From positions 2,729,501 through 2,793,500 of the forward strand of contig NZ_CP091913.1 of assembly GCF_022063185.1 (NCBI RefSeq): a DNA stretch of 64,000 nt, read 5' to 3'. The notes under the pieces were generated by a model. That model was given only the letters and a program-made list of their open reading frames with translations, ran no database searches and was not told the DNA's origin. Each line of letters opens with the position of its first letter. The stretch's first letter is position 1. The DNA is from Nostoc sp. UHCC 0870 (GTDB lineage: Bacteria; Cyanobacteriota; Cyanobacteriia; Cyanobacteriales; Nostocaceae). Shown piece after piece: positions 18,911-27,775 of the stretch. The translations under genes and the position numbers were made by a program.

Positions 18911-19068
18911 GCCCTATCTTACCATGTGCATGACCATGTGTAAAACTAAATATGGAAATATGGAGTGCCTAACTCATGACTAGAAGCTCGCACAAGAGTG
19001 CGGCTTGAAGAAATCAAAACTAAAATACTCACTACGAACTTGCTTACCCATGATAAAAGCTGGAGAGT

Positions 19069-19512
19069 CTAATTATTAATTAGATTGAGTTCGCTAGCTG
19101 TTAGGGACGGCGAGTCAAATTGTATAGGTTGAGAATCGTGAATTTTCTGAGCAAACCACGAATCTATATGACCACCGCGAATTTCTGTTTTTTGCTTACC
19201 TACTACCTCAAAGTAACCAAGGTCTTTGATTTTACTTAAACAACTAGAAGAAGTATGAGCTTCAGATGACTTACCTATTGTGGCATTGCTTGGATGTGAT
19301 TGTTGCGTTCTGCTAGCTTCGGAGTTTTCTTTGAGTAGTCGATTATAAGTCCGGTAGGGAATGTAATGTAAGGGATTGTAACCAACAATGCGTAGCATTA
19401 AAACACAAGCCCAAGAATATTTACCAGCTAGAATTGCTTCGACTACTTTGTCAAATTGCTGAGGATTAACTGCTTTGTTAACGTTGGTCATACCTGTCAT
19501 ATGTTGATTCAT
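19069..19512 (-). CDS. hetP: HetP, heterocyst commitment protein
   Basis: A 147-residue HetP-family protein. The conserved N-terminal block is [45 protein letters not shown] (about 20-64). The C-terminal half is variable, with [27 protein letters not shown]. In Anabaena PCC 7120, HetP lies downstream of hetC and drives commitment to heterocyst differentiation. Here it also lies downstream of a HetC-like gene on the same strand, 1.2 kb away, which favours HetP itself over its paralogues. It is slightly shorter than the 159 residues I recall for PCC 7120. The IS element begins just past its stop. Confidence 0.85.
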   Translation of the reverse strand: MNQHMTGMTNVNKAVNPQQFDKVVEAILAGKYSWACVLMLRIVGYNPLHYIPYRTYNRLLKENSEASRTQQSHPSNATIGKSSEAHTSSSCLSKIKDLGYFEVVGKQKTEIRGGHIDSWFAQKIHDSQPIQFDSPSLTASELNLINN

Positions 19513-20485
19513 AGTAGTTGTTGTTTAGAAAAATACTAGCAACCGCAAGGTGGGAGTCAAATTTATTTTGAGTAACAGACAAAGGTCTTAGTTTAGCTCT
19601 CGGTAGATGCAGCTTTTTGGTAACTGTGTAAATTCACATTTTTTACCCCGATAGATTTATTTTACGATATTTATTTATTGGGCGAATATAAAGCATCAGT
19701 GCTATTCAGTGTTTTTTAGTATGTAGCATAAAACTTCTTTATCCATACTAACTATATCAAGGGTGCTATTCGTATTTATACTATCTTTCTTCATGGATGT
19801 CATCTATGGATCTGGCATTTTAATCATTAAATTTACGGAATATTTTCAATGTCCATTTTTTTGCTGTACTGTTTTTCATATTCACAATTTTGAACTAAGT
19901 TATGAGGGGTCTAACCCCTCACCTACTCTACATTTGAGACGTTGAACTCACTAAGAAAATTTACCACTAAATAGAGTTATAAGCAATAATTAAAAATCAG
20001 AATTATTACTGAATAAAAGCTAAATAAATATTTTTTGGGTGAGGGGTGAAACCCTGTTTACACATTCTGTATCATGTGTAGCTATAGTTTGGACACCGAG
20101 AGCTTAATTGATGAAGGTTACAGCAATTCTAGATTTAAAGAGGTTAGGAAATCAATGTCTGATAGATTCCTGAACATCCAGTATGTAATCATTTGTTAAA
20201 AACGTAGCTTTATGCTATGCAATCCTATTTAACTGATGAGAACTCCCCGACTTAAGAACCCCAGTTTCTCTATAAACCGGAGTTCTTCGCTCCCATGAAT
20301 AATCTAGGATTGCTATAGATTGGGATTAATATGTAACTGTTGCCACAAAAATAAAATAAAAATAAAAATAAATTTTAATGGTTTCAGTGCATCAATGTGA
20401 GCGCAGTATTAGCGTAAAAAATATTGTTCAGTTTATCCAAAAAACTTCTCGTAAATATGTTAAGTGCGAATTGAGTGGTGAGTGC
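19513..20485. other. Long hetC-hetP intergenic interval
   Basis: No supported ORF. In PCC 7120, hetP is transcribed from a start hundreds of nucleotides upstream, so this interval probably holds its long leader and promoter. I find no clear NtcA palindrome or TCCGGA box. A GAGGGGTCTAACCCCTC hairpin occurs at about 19905-19921. Confidence 0.5.
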
Positions 20486-20542
20486 TGTTAGCGGAGCGGG
20501 GCGTTTAGCCCGTGCTGTTAGCGGAGCGGGGCGTTTAGCCGG
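20486..20542. repeat. Dispersed TGTTAGCGG...TTTAGCC repeat, two tandem variants
   Basis: Two adjacent copies of the dispersed repeat, here as TGTTAGCGGAGCGGGGCGTT followed by TAGCC, immediately before MITE copy B. Confidence 0.75.
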
Positions 20543-20554
20543 TGGTGAGAAAAT

Positions 20555-20669
20555 TAGACCTCTTGCAAAAGTCCGAAAATGAGATGTGTCATTCTGAATG
20601 AAATGTATAATCTTTGAGATGTTTCGCTGCGCTCAACATGACACCTTAAGCATTTATGCAAGAGGTCTA
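20555..20669. mobile_element. 115-bp MITE, copy B (inverted relative to copy A)
   Basis: Same length and same TAGACCTCTTGCA termini as the copy at 4705-4819, in opposite orientation with a few substitutions. It lies just downstream of hetC, so it could affect readthrough into the hetC-hetP interval. Confidence 0.78.
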
Positions 20670-20711
20670 TTCTACCCAGTCCCCAATCCCCAGTCCCCAA
20701 GTCCCCAATCC

Positions 20712-23700
20712 CTACTTCATAGCTAACTGCTGATAAATACCTGGAATTGTGAGCAATTCTTGGTGTGTGCCTTGTTCAACAATCATGCCTCTATCTAAAA
20801 CTAAGATGTAGTCAGCATGGCGCACAGTAGAAACGCGGTGAGAGATGATGAAGGTCGTGCGTTGTTGAGTAATGAGGGCTAAGTTGTGTTGCAGGTCTGC
20901 TTCTGAGTCAGTATCTAAGCCCATAGTGGCTTCATCAAAAATTAAAATCTTGGGGTTTCTAATTAAGGTGCGGGCGATCGCAATTTTTTGTCTCTGTCCC
21001 CCAGAAAGACCTAATCCCCTCTCCCCAACTTCGGTATCATAACCGAGGGGTAAGGCTTGGATAAACTCATGAGCATTAGCCAACTTGGCAGCAATCACAG
21101 CCTGTTCTCGGCTAAACTCTAAATCATGTAGGGTGATGTTGTCTAAAATAGTCCCGGAAAATAAAAACAACTCTTGTGATACTAGCCCCAACTGACTCCG
21201 CAATGATTGGGGAGACATCGCAGCCGTATCATGCCCATCAATCATCATCCTGCCAGCACTAGGAGCGTACAAACCCGCTAGTAAATGGGCTAGAGTGCTT
21301 TTACCTGAGCCACTATGACCAATAATGCCGATAATTTGCCCAGGTTTCACCCCAAAAGAGATATTTTGCAAAATTTTGCGCTCTTGTTGGGCATGATAAC
21401 TAAAAGAGACATTTTCTAAGCGCACCTCACCACGAATGGGAGGCATTACCAATAGGGTTGTTTGTGGGTTTTCTTCTAAATTAGCAGCAAAGACATCATT
21501 CAGTCGTTCTGCTGCAATTAACACTTGTTGGAATTCATCCCATAATCCCACCAAGGCGACAACTGGGTTGGTAATATTGCTAATCAGCAAATTAAAGGCG
21601 ACAAACTGACCTAAAGATATTTGCTGACCAATCACCAAAGTCACCCCAAACCAGAGAATCAAACTGCTACTGATGTGATTAATTAAGCTGCGAGTAAGCT
21701 GCAACCGATTAGCTAACTTTTGTCCCCGCAACCGCGCTTTTAACATTTTCAGGAAGCGTTCTTCCCAATACTTTTGCAGTCCACGTTCCGCCGTGGCAGT
21801 TTTGATGGTGGTAATACCACTTATCATGTCTACGATCGCAGTCTGTTGTCCAGCTGATTCTTGCCAAACTTCTCTTGATGCTTGCTTAATATAGGGACTG
21901 ACACCTAAAGTTAAAAATGCGATCGCTAAAATCCAACTCAATACCAACAGTGTCAGTTGCCAATTGTAATAAATCATCAGCCCCAGGTAAGTCAGCACCA
22001 TGAAGGCATCTATACTTGCACCAATTGCTCGCCGGGTAATAAATTGTTGAATATGATGGTTTTCTTGCACACGGCTGACAATATCTTCGACTGGGCGGGA
22101 AGCGAAAAACTGCAAGGGTAATTGCAAGGTGTAGTGAATAAAACTACCGATCAAGTTGAGGTCAATTCTGCTGGCTAAATAATCCAGTAAGTATTGGTGC
22201 TGTACGGTTAATATGTTACGCCAAATACCTAAACAAAGGTAGCCAATAGCAAATACATTTAACGTGTCTAAATTTTTGGCTGGGATTAATTGGTCAAGAA
22301 CCACTTGAGTACACAGGGGCGCAGCTAGACCAAACACCTGGACTAATAACGAGGCGAGAATAATTTGCTTAAGTAACTTGCGATAATGCCACAATACTTG
22401 CCCATAGCGACCTAGAGATACTTTTTCGCTTTTGAGAGCATAAAAAATATCAGTAGGATTTAGTAATAGTGCATAGCCAGTCCAATTCTCGATAAATTTG
22501 GCACGTTTTAGCCATCGTCTACCTAAAGCTGGGTCAGAAATTAAAATGCGATCGCCTTTAATTTGCCACACTACAATATAGTGAATCCCTTGCCAGTGGG
22601 CAATCCACGGGTTAGTTTGCCATTCTAATTTATTCAAACTTGCCCGGACTGGTAGCACATCATAACCCAAGGTTTGGGCGGCGGCGGCTAAACCTTCCAG
22701 AGTTGCGCCTAATCTATCCACCTGTGCTAACTTCCGCAGTGTCGGAAAACTCAAACGCTTACCCCAATATTGGCTAATCATCGCCAAACAAGCCGCGCCA
22801 CAATCAGATAAACTTTGCTGCTGAATAAACGGATAAGAAAACCAAAACCTGCGTTGTACATCTCCTTGGGGAAAGTCAATAGATTCTGTATCGGCTGCGG
22901 CTATCTCTGCGGGGGGATGATGGGTATGAGAATCGCGCGGTGACACATTAGTTAATTGCGGTAGGAGGAGTTTAGTTTTACTCTCGCTAGCCTTAACTTC
23001 TGGTTTTGCTGCTACTGGTTTATGGTTATTAGTCCATAAATTTGGTGCTAAAACTTTAGCCGCATCCCAGTTTTCTATAGATAAGTGGTAAACCAGCAAA
23101 TCTGTTTGAGCATTCCCATCTGGGGGTGTGAGTTCAGGATATCCCCAACTATCTCCCATTGCTGGCGGTAAACTCCCTACAGATATAGACTGGACTTGAC
23201 CACGTGCTAGCCAAAATCTACCAGTTTCTGGGGGAGTAGCTTCTAATAACGATGTACCTGCGGGGATATGCTTAGTGATAAATAAAGGTGCTAGTTCTCG
23301 CAGTTTGGCACTGGTAAGAGAATGCAACTGGCTGTAACTTTTAAAGAAAATTAGTGCTTGTCGCTCACTAGTTAATTGCTGTAAGTAGTTTTCTAGCTGG
23401 GGTAGACGTTCTAACCATTGTTCTAGTTCAGCCGCAGAGATTTGGATGACACTACCGGGACTAGCTGCGATCGCTCGATATGATAAACTGTGATGACAAA
23501 ATAAATAGTCTGCTCCAAAAATTTCCCCATCTACTACTACTTGAGTCGAAACTTCTCTTGCTAACTTTTGATTAAACCCCAACAGCCTGACTCGACCTTG
23601 ACAAACTAAAGAAACAATATTATTACTATCTACAACTTCCCCATCTAACCCATAGCTAGCCAACTCATCACCTAATTGAAAATCACGCACCATCCAAGCT

Positions 23701-23843
23701 TGGCTAAACTCTGAAACCAGACTCGTATCCCCTGCAACTAACCTCAGAAGTTTGAGGATAGGCGCGACAGTCGTGGAAGATGGCTGATTATTAGCATATT
23801 GATTCAGCCCTCCCTGAACTCTTAACGACGAAGAGGGATTCAT
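20712..23843 (-). CDS. hetC: HetC, peptidase-type ABC exporter required for heterocyst development
   Basis: 1043 residues; PCC 7120 HetC is about 1044. Domains in order: cNMP-binding-like region (about 60-165), a second effector-like region, C39 peptidase (about 335-460) with Cys348 in DCGAACL, His in GIHYIVV and Asp in ISDPALG, six-helix membrane domain (about 490-770), and ATPase with GHSGSGKST, LSGGQRQK, ILIFDEATMGLD and SHRVST. All peptidase and ATPase motifs are intact; Walker B ends MGLD rather than SALD. A hetP gene lies downstream and a class II NtcA promoter about 500 nt upstream, both as in PCC 7120. HetC is needed for pattern and division arrest in proheterocysts; its cargo is not settled. 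The other exporter at 11223 is a paralogue. Confidence 0.82.
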   Translation of the reverse strand: MNPSSSLRVQGGLNQYANNQPSSTTVAPILKLLRLVAGDTSLVSEFSQAWMVRDFQLGDELASYGLDGEVVDSNNIVSLVCQGRVRLLGFNQKLAREVSTQVVVDGEIFGADYLFCHHSLSYRAIAASPGSVIQISAAELEQWLERLPQLENYLQQLTSERQALIFFKSYSQLHSLTSAKLRELAPLFITKHIPAGTSLLEATPPETGRFWLARGQVQSISVGSLPPAMGDSWGYPELTPPDGNAQTDLLVYHLSIENWDAAKVLAPNLWTNNHKPVAAKPEVKASESKTKLLLPQLTNVSPRDSHTHHPPAEIAAADTESIDFPQGDVQRRFWFSYPFIQQQSLSDCGAACLAMISQYWGKRLSFPTLRKLAQVDRLGATLEGLAAAAQTLGYDVLPVRASLNKLEWQTNPWIAHWQGIHYIVVWQIKGDRILISDPALGRRWLKRAKFIENWTGYALLLNPTDIFYALKSEKVSLGRYGQVLWHYRKLLKQIILASLLVQVFGLAAPLCTQVVLDQLIPAKNLDTLNVFAIGYLCLGIWRNILTVQHQYLLDYLASRIDLNLIGSFIHYTLQLPLQFFASRPVEDIVSRVQENHHIQQFITRRAIGASIDAFMVLTYLGLMIYYNWQLTLLVLSWILAIAFLTLGVSPYIKQASREVWQESAGQQTAIVDMISGITTIKTATAERGLQKYWEERFLKMLKARLRGQKLANRLQLTRSLINHISSSLILWFGVTLVIGQQISLGQFVAFNLLISNITNPVVALVGLWDEFQQVLIAAERLNDVFAANLEENPQTTLLVMPPIRGEVRLENVSFSYHAQQERKILQNISFGVKPGQIIGIIGHSGSGKSTLAHLLAGLYAPSAGRMMIDGHDTAAMSPQSLRSQLGLVSQELFLFSGTILDNITLHDLEFSREQAVIAAKLANAHEFIQALPLGYDTEVGERGLGLSGGQRQKIAIARTLIRNPKILIFDEATMGLDTDSEADLQHNLALITQQRTTFIISHRVSTVRHADYILVLDRGMIVEQGTHQELLTIPGIYQQLAMK

Positions 23844-24341
23844 GGTTTAATTTCAGATTGGTGTGTAAACTCTTGGTTTGATTAAGCGAAAATTTGCTGT
23901 TGCCAAAAAGTGATGTTGTGATTACTAATTGGGGATTAGAGTATGTCAACAGCCTCTGAAAAACGCAATTATTCGATGTTTTTAGCAACAAGTGCTATAA
24001 AATTGTTATTCATCCGCTTCCTTGACACGACAGTTTACAAAATAATTTTCCTTGTATTAATCGGCTGATAAGTTATGACAACAGTGTTTTTTACTAAAAA
24101 AGTGTGAAAACCAATTTTTAGATTTCCAAAATGTTTAGGATGAACTAAAATTTGATAATTTTAGTAATATTTTTACTAAGCAAACTAACACTGCCCTCTA
24201 CACACAAATTGCTGTGTTTTTGTGATTATTTAGAATTTTCTTAACCTAGTTACATTTTCCAGTGGTTAGTTAAACAACCGGAAAATAAAGCCAAAAATTG
24301 TTAACGCTTATTTTTTAATTGTAGGCAGAATTCCACCCAAG
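23844..24341 (-). promoter_or_regulatory. Predicted long 5' leader of hetC
   Basis: About 500 nt with no supported ORF lies between the predicted NtcA-dependent start site and the hetC ATG. In PCC 7120 the hetC transcript starts about 570 nt upstream, so a long leader is expected. Confidence 0.6.
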
Positions 24342-24347
24342 AGAGAG

Positions 24348-24390
24348 ATACTAAAGCATTTAAAACAGGGGTTATGTATCTTCTGCTACA
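24348..24390 (-). promoter_or_regulatory. NtcA-activated class II promoter of hetC
   Basis: A perfect NtcA box, TGTA-N8-TACA, at 24375-24390 is followed on the minus strand, 21 nt later, by TAGTAT at 24353-24348, which fits TAN3T. This spacing is the canonical NtcA class II promoter, with the site replacing the -35 box. The start would be near 24341. NtcA senses 2-oxoglutarate, so hetC should be induced by nitrogen deprivation. Confidence 0.82.
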
Positions 24391-24652
24391 GATTTTTCAT
24401 GGCTTTTTATAATAATAAATACAAAATTGCCAAGATAGTTGTCACCCCTCACTAGTGTAGTGATTTTCTGAAACCCAGTCAGAAAAAGCGAGTAAGGACG
24501 ACATAAATTTTCCAAAATTACAATTTAGCCACCTAAAAATCACTTTTTGGGATATTTGCTACTTAAAACTTAAGGAAAATTTTATATTTCCTCTCACCAC
24601 CGACTAAACGCCGAGCTAACACAACTCACAACTCACAACTCACAACTCAGCA

Positions 24653-24680
24653 CCGGCTAAACGCCGCGCTACCGCTAACA
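24653..24680. repeat. Dispersed TGTTAGCGG...AGCCGG repeat, inverted copy
   Basis: Exact reverse complement of the 28-bp repeat at 2321-2348, flanked by ACAACTC-type heptamers just after the TPR gene. Confidence 0.8.
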
Positions 24681-24700
24681 CAACTCAGCACTCAACACTC

Positions 24701-25543
24701 CTATTGCCCTAATTCGTTAATATTGTTCATGACTTGCTGATATAAATCATTATTGTTTTGTCTTTGAAAGATTTCTGCGGCTTTTTGCAAGTCTTGTAAA
24801 GCTGCTGGTTTGTCACCTTGGGCAGCACGGGCATTACCGCGATTGTTGTAGGCAGGGCCAAAGTTGGGATTGATGCGAATGGCTTGGTTATAGTCGCTGA
24901 TTGCCCCTTGAGTGTCACCTTGGGCAGCACGGGAATTGCCTCGGTTATTGTAGGCGATCGCATATCTGGGATTGAGGCGAATAGCTTGGTTAAAGTCTTC
25001 TATAGAGCCGCTTTTGTCTCCCTGCACAGAAAGAGCATTACCCCGATTGTTATAGGCTTCGGCATAGTTGGGAGATAGGCGAATCGCCTCATTGTAGTCA
25101 GAAATTGCACCAGCTTGATCACCTAAAGAGGCGCGGGCATTTCCCCGACTATTGAAAGCTTCGGCATCGTTGGCAGAAAGACGAATGGCTTCGTTGTAAT
25201 CAGCGATCGCTTTTTGCTTGTCTCCTAAATCAAAATATGCCAACCCTCTTCCTCTGAAAGCTGCACCATATCCAGAATCTAGGCTTAGGGCTTTATTATA
25301 GGCAGCGATCGCAGCTTGCAAATTACCTTGGGCGTGCTGTTTTTGCCCTTCAATAAAAGCTAACCCAGCTTGAGAGTTTTTAGCTGCCCGACGGCTAGGA
25401 GTATTCACCCCTATTTCTGTCACCAAAACATCTTTGTTGTTACTACAAGAAACAATGGTAATTGCGCTCAGTGCGGTCAACACACCTATAGTCGATATTC
25501 TAGTTAACTTCACCCGCCTTTGCTCCAATAACCGCAGTTTCAT
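24701..25543 (-). CDS. TPR-repeat lipoprotein
   Basis: 280 residues. The N-terminus has a lipoprotein signal ending AITIVSCSNN. About five tetratricopeptide repeats follow, with the recurring motif AIxDYNxAIRLxPxxAxAYNNRGNxxxxxGD (about 75-255). TPR lipoproteins of this kind are scaffolds in the periplasm or inner membrane. Neighbouring repeat units are very similar, suggesting recent internal duplication. No partner is indicated by context; it is transcribed alone toward hetC's upstream region. Confidence 0.85.
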   Translation of the reverse strand: MKLRLLEQRRVKLTRISTIGVLTALSAITIVSCSNNKDVLVTEIGVNTPSRRAAKNSQAGLAFIEGQKQHAQGNLQAAIAAYNKALSLDSGYGAAFRGRGLAYFDLGDKQKAIADYNEAIRLSANDAEAFNSRGNARASLGDQAGAISDYNEAIRLSPNYAEAYNNRGNALSVQGDKSGSIEDFNQAIRLNPRYAIAYNNRGNSRAAQGDTQGAISDYNQAIRINPNFGPAYNNRGNARAAQGDKPAALQDLQKAAEIFQRQNNNDLYQQVMNNINELGQ

Positions 25544-25806
25544 AAGTTGCTCTCAATCGGCATCACAACTAATTTTAATTAGTACCAAACGAGTGTGAAT
25601 TAGATCACTAAACATTGATGCTAATTATTTTGAGATGTACCCAGCCAATAGCGTGCTTACCTCCTATCCTCTAGGTTTAATTAACAGTAATATGTCGTAT
25701 GAACCGGGAATTTTAAAAAAATAAATTTCTTTGTGGCTTATTATACTTTTATTAAAATCGTTTAGCGAAATCACGAATTATGAAATACTAAGTAAAGACT
25801 TTTTAA

Positions 25807-25852
25807 CAGTTATCAGTTATCAGTTATCAGTTATCAGTTATCAGTTATCAGT
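25807..25852. repeat. Heptamer tandem repeat (CAGTTAT)n
   Basis: Six perfect CAGTTAT units plus a partial one, downstream of the RNase D gene. A shorter version lies at about 9228-9256. Confidence 0.88.
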
Positions 25853-25932
25853 CAAGAGTGATGTGTTTATCGTTGGGTTTAAGTCCCCCACCATACGCCT
25901 TGATAACTGTTCACTGTTCACTGTTCACTGAT

Positions 25933-26853
25933 TTAAGTATCATCTTCATCATCTTCTGTCTTTTTAGGAGTCAGCCGTACAGAGTTACTTATTTCGATAT
26001 CTACAGATAACTGTTCTAGATTCTCCCCTAAATCTTTTTGCAGCTTCTGAGTGAGAGTAACCGGAAAATCTAAACTAATTTCTTGATTTTGTACTAATCT
26101 AGCAAGTTCTGTAAACTGCACTTTCACAACTTTACGCTCATAACTGGTTAGTTTACAAAAAGCAGTTTCGGCTACATTTTGAGCTTGCATAGCTGTTTTT
26201 AGTCGGTCTTTTAGATGCTCATATTCAGAGTTTAACAGCTTCCATTGTTCTTCAATTTGGCTTAACTGTGTACCAAGAACTGTTAAATCTTCTGAGATTG
26301 GCTCTGGATTACTTGCTAATTGCAATTCTAACAAACGTTGATGTATTTGAGCAAGATAAATACAGTCCAAATAAGCATATTCAATTTGTTCTTCACTGAG
26401 GGGTCTGATTCCCCAATTGCTACTTTGTGCTTGTTTATCGATATAGTTAAAATTACATAAATTTGTAGCTAATGTTTTTAATTGGTAATTAGGTAATGGT
26501 AAAATATAGTAAGGAATTTTTTTGGCTAATTCCAAAGTGCAAGTGATATTTTTAGCTTGTTTATTGCCAAGAAATTTTAAATCATAACTAGCATTGTGAA
26601 ACACTTTTTCTATAACTGGGTTGAGCATAATTAGCTCAATAAATTCAGCTACTACATCAGGTTGATTGAGGACATCTAAAAGGTAAACGCGATCGCCACT
26701 CATATCGTGAGGATCATCTAAGACTTGAATCAGCGATAGTCTAGGATTACGGCTTTTATATTCTGCTACTTCGGTATCTATCCATAGAGTAGTAGCTTGA
26801 GTATAGTCAGCAACTATGGCATGAATTGCACTCGCATCACTCAAGTATGGCAT
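25933..26853 (-). CDS. Ribonuclease D-like 3'-5' exonuclease
   Basis: 306 residues with a DEDDy-type nuclease domain (about 1-185): LWIDTEVAEY (first Asp/Glu), KVFHNASYDLKFLG (second Asp) and EQIEYAYLDCIYL (Tyr and last Asp). RNase D trims the 3' ends of tRNA and other structured RNA. There is no HRDC domain; instead the C-terminal part (about 190-306) is a charged, probably coiled-coil region ending in an acidic tail KKTEDDEDDT. Its start lies about 80 nt from a MITE-like element. Confidence 0.88.
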   Translation of the reverse strand: MPYLSDASAIHAIVADYTQATTLWIDTEVAEYKSRNPRLSLIQVLDDPHDMSGDRVYLLDVLNQPDVVAEFIELIMLNPVIEKVFHNASYDLKFLGNKQAKNITCTLELAKKIPYYILPLPNYQLKTLATNLCNFNYIDKQAQSSNWGIRPLSEEQIEYAYLDCIYLAQIHQRLLELQLASNPEPISEDLTVLGTQLSQIEEQWKLLNSEYEHLKDRLKTAMQAQNVAETAFCKLTSYERKVVKVQFTELARLVQNQEISLDFPVTLTQKLQKDLGENLEQLSVDIEISNSVRLTPKKTEDDEDDT

Positions 26854-26931
26854 TGGTTAAAATTCCCTGAGATTTAGGTCACAGTTTCCCAAATTAACAT
26901 TTTGCTGACTCAATTTAGTATTGAGTCCTGA

Positions 26932-27093
26932 GAGGCTGTTTGAAAAGTTTTGTCAGGTATCCTTTGTCATTCTGAGTGGAGCTTTGCGGAAGGTTCGCGA
27001 AGCGTTCCGTAGGAAAGAATCCGCGTTTTCACCGTTATACTGGGATGCTTCCTTCGTCAGCATGACATAAAAGGGGACTTTTCAAACACCCTC
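26932..27093. mobile_element. 162-bp MITE-like element
   Basis: Ends GAGGCTGTTTGAAAAGT and ACTTTTCAAACACCCTC form 17-bp imperfect terminal inverted repeats (two mismatches). The interior holds GGTTCGCGAAGCGTTCCGTA, a GC-rich palindromic piece common in Nostoc. It has no ORF. Confidence 0.65.
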
Positions 27094-27109
27094 TGAGCAA
27101 TGAGTCATG

Positions 27110-27180
27110 ACTCGGTATTCTCACTCATCACTCACCACTCACCACTCATAACTCAGCACTCAGCACTCAGCACTCATAAC
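27110..27180. repeat. CACTCA/GCACTCA heptamer tracts
   Basis: Tandem ACTCACC, ACTCATA and GCACTCA heptamers end at the stop codon of the Uma2 gene. Confidence 0.7.
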
Positions 27181-27751
27181 TTCCCATCTTTAGCCAAGCG
27201 AAGACTTCCGCCACTGTTAATTTCAGTTCAATTTCAGGTAAGACCAATAAATCGTCTGTACCACGCAGTAGTTCTGGTTGTTGTTGTGGCTGAAAGACGA
27301 GAATTGAGCGATCGCTTGGTTCAATTAGCCATCCTAGTTGACAACCATATTTCAGACAATGCAAGATGTTGCCAGTCACCCTGTTAGAACTTTGGTCTGG
27401 TGAAAGAATTTCAATAGTCCAATCGGGAGCAACCAACACATCATCTACAGGTTCTCCATTGTCATCAAAATTAATGTGTTCCCAACGCAGAATAGCCACA
27501 TCAGGAACAATTGAACGACCTCCAAAAGTACAACGCAATTCCGGGAAAGCATAAGCAATCTGGCTTGCTTCCGCGACTTCATTCACTCCTGTAATCAACT
27601 TAGCTTGAAGTCGTGAGTGCCGAGTTTTAGGCATTGGCTTTTGAATAATTTCACCGTCAATATATTCACTAGCAGGCTTTGTTTCTGGAAGATTGAGAAA
27701 CTCATCCAGTGTTAGCAATGAGGGTTTGGCAACAGTCATAATTTTTGCCAC
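27167..27751 (-). CDS. Uma2-family (DUF820) putative endonuclease
   Basis: 194 residues with the Uma2 layout: LTLDEFLNLPETKPASEYIDGEIIQKPMP at the start, VPDVAILRW and APDWTIEILSPDQSSNRVTGNILHCLKYGCQLGWLIEP in the middle. These give the D...ExL core of the PD-(D/E)XK nuclease fold. Such proteins are hugely amplified in cyanobacteria and their biological role is unclear. The last codons lie in a heptamer repeat tract. The start at TTG/ATG may be a few codons later (MTVAKPSLLTLDEF). Confidence 0.85.
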   Translation of the reverse strand: MAKIMTVAKPSLLTLDEFLNLPETKPASEYIDGEIIQKPMPKTRHSRLQAKLITGVNEVAEASQIAYAFPELRCTFGGRSIVPDVAILRWEHINFDDNGEPVDDVLVAPDWTIEILSPDQSSNRVTGNILHCLKYGCQLGWLIEPSDRSILVFQPQQQPELLRGTDDLLVLPEIELKLTVAEVFAWLKMGSYEC

Positions 27752-27775
27752 TAAAAACTGTTTAACTGCAAGTAT

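Larger units (their letters stand above)
17663..19035. mobile_element. IS200/IS605-family element with flanking palindrome halves
   Basis: Contains tnpA (18506-18910) and a truncated tnpB (17712-18413), both on the minus strand. The outer limits given are a 17-bp inverted pair, GTAGTGAGTATTTTAGT at 17663-17679 and ACTAAAATACTCACTAC at 19019-19035. Near the tnpB end is a hairpin, CGCATGACTAAAAGTCACGC (from about 17698), typical of a right-end recognition hairpin. A GCTCGCACAAGAGTGCGGCT hairpin lies upstream of tnpA, typical of the left end. The true element ends are probably just outside these hairpins, inside the palindrome halves. Confidence 0.75.

Noticed and set aside
19763..19945. 60-codon plus-strand ORF in the hetC-hetP interval
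   Set aside because: Low-complexity, phenylalanine-rich translation of AT-rich DNA, ending in the GAGGGGT hairpin; no ribosome-binding site.
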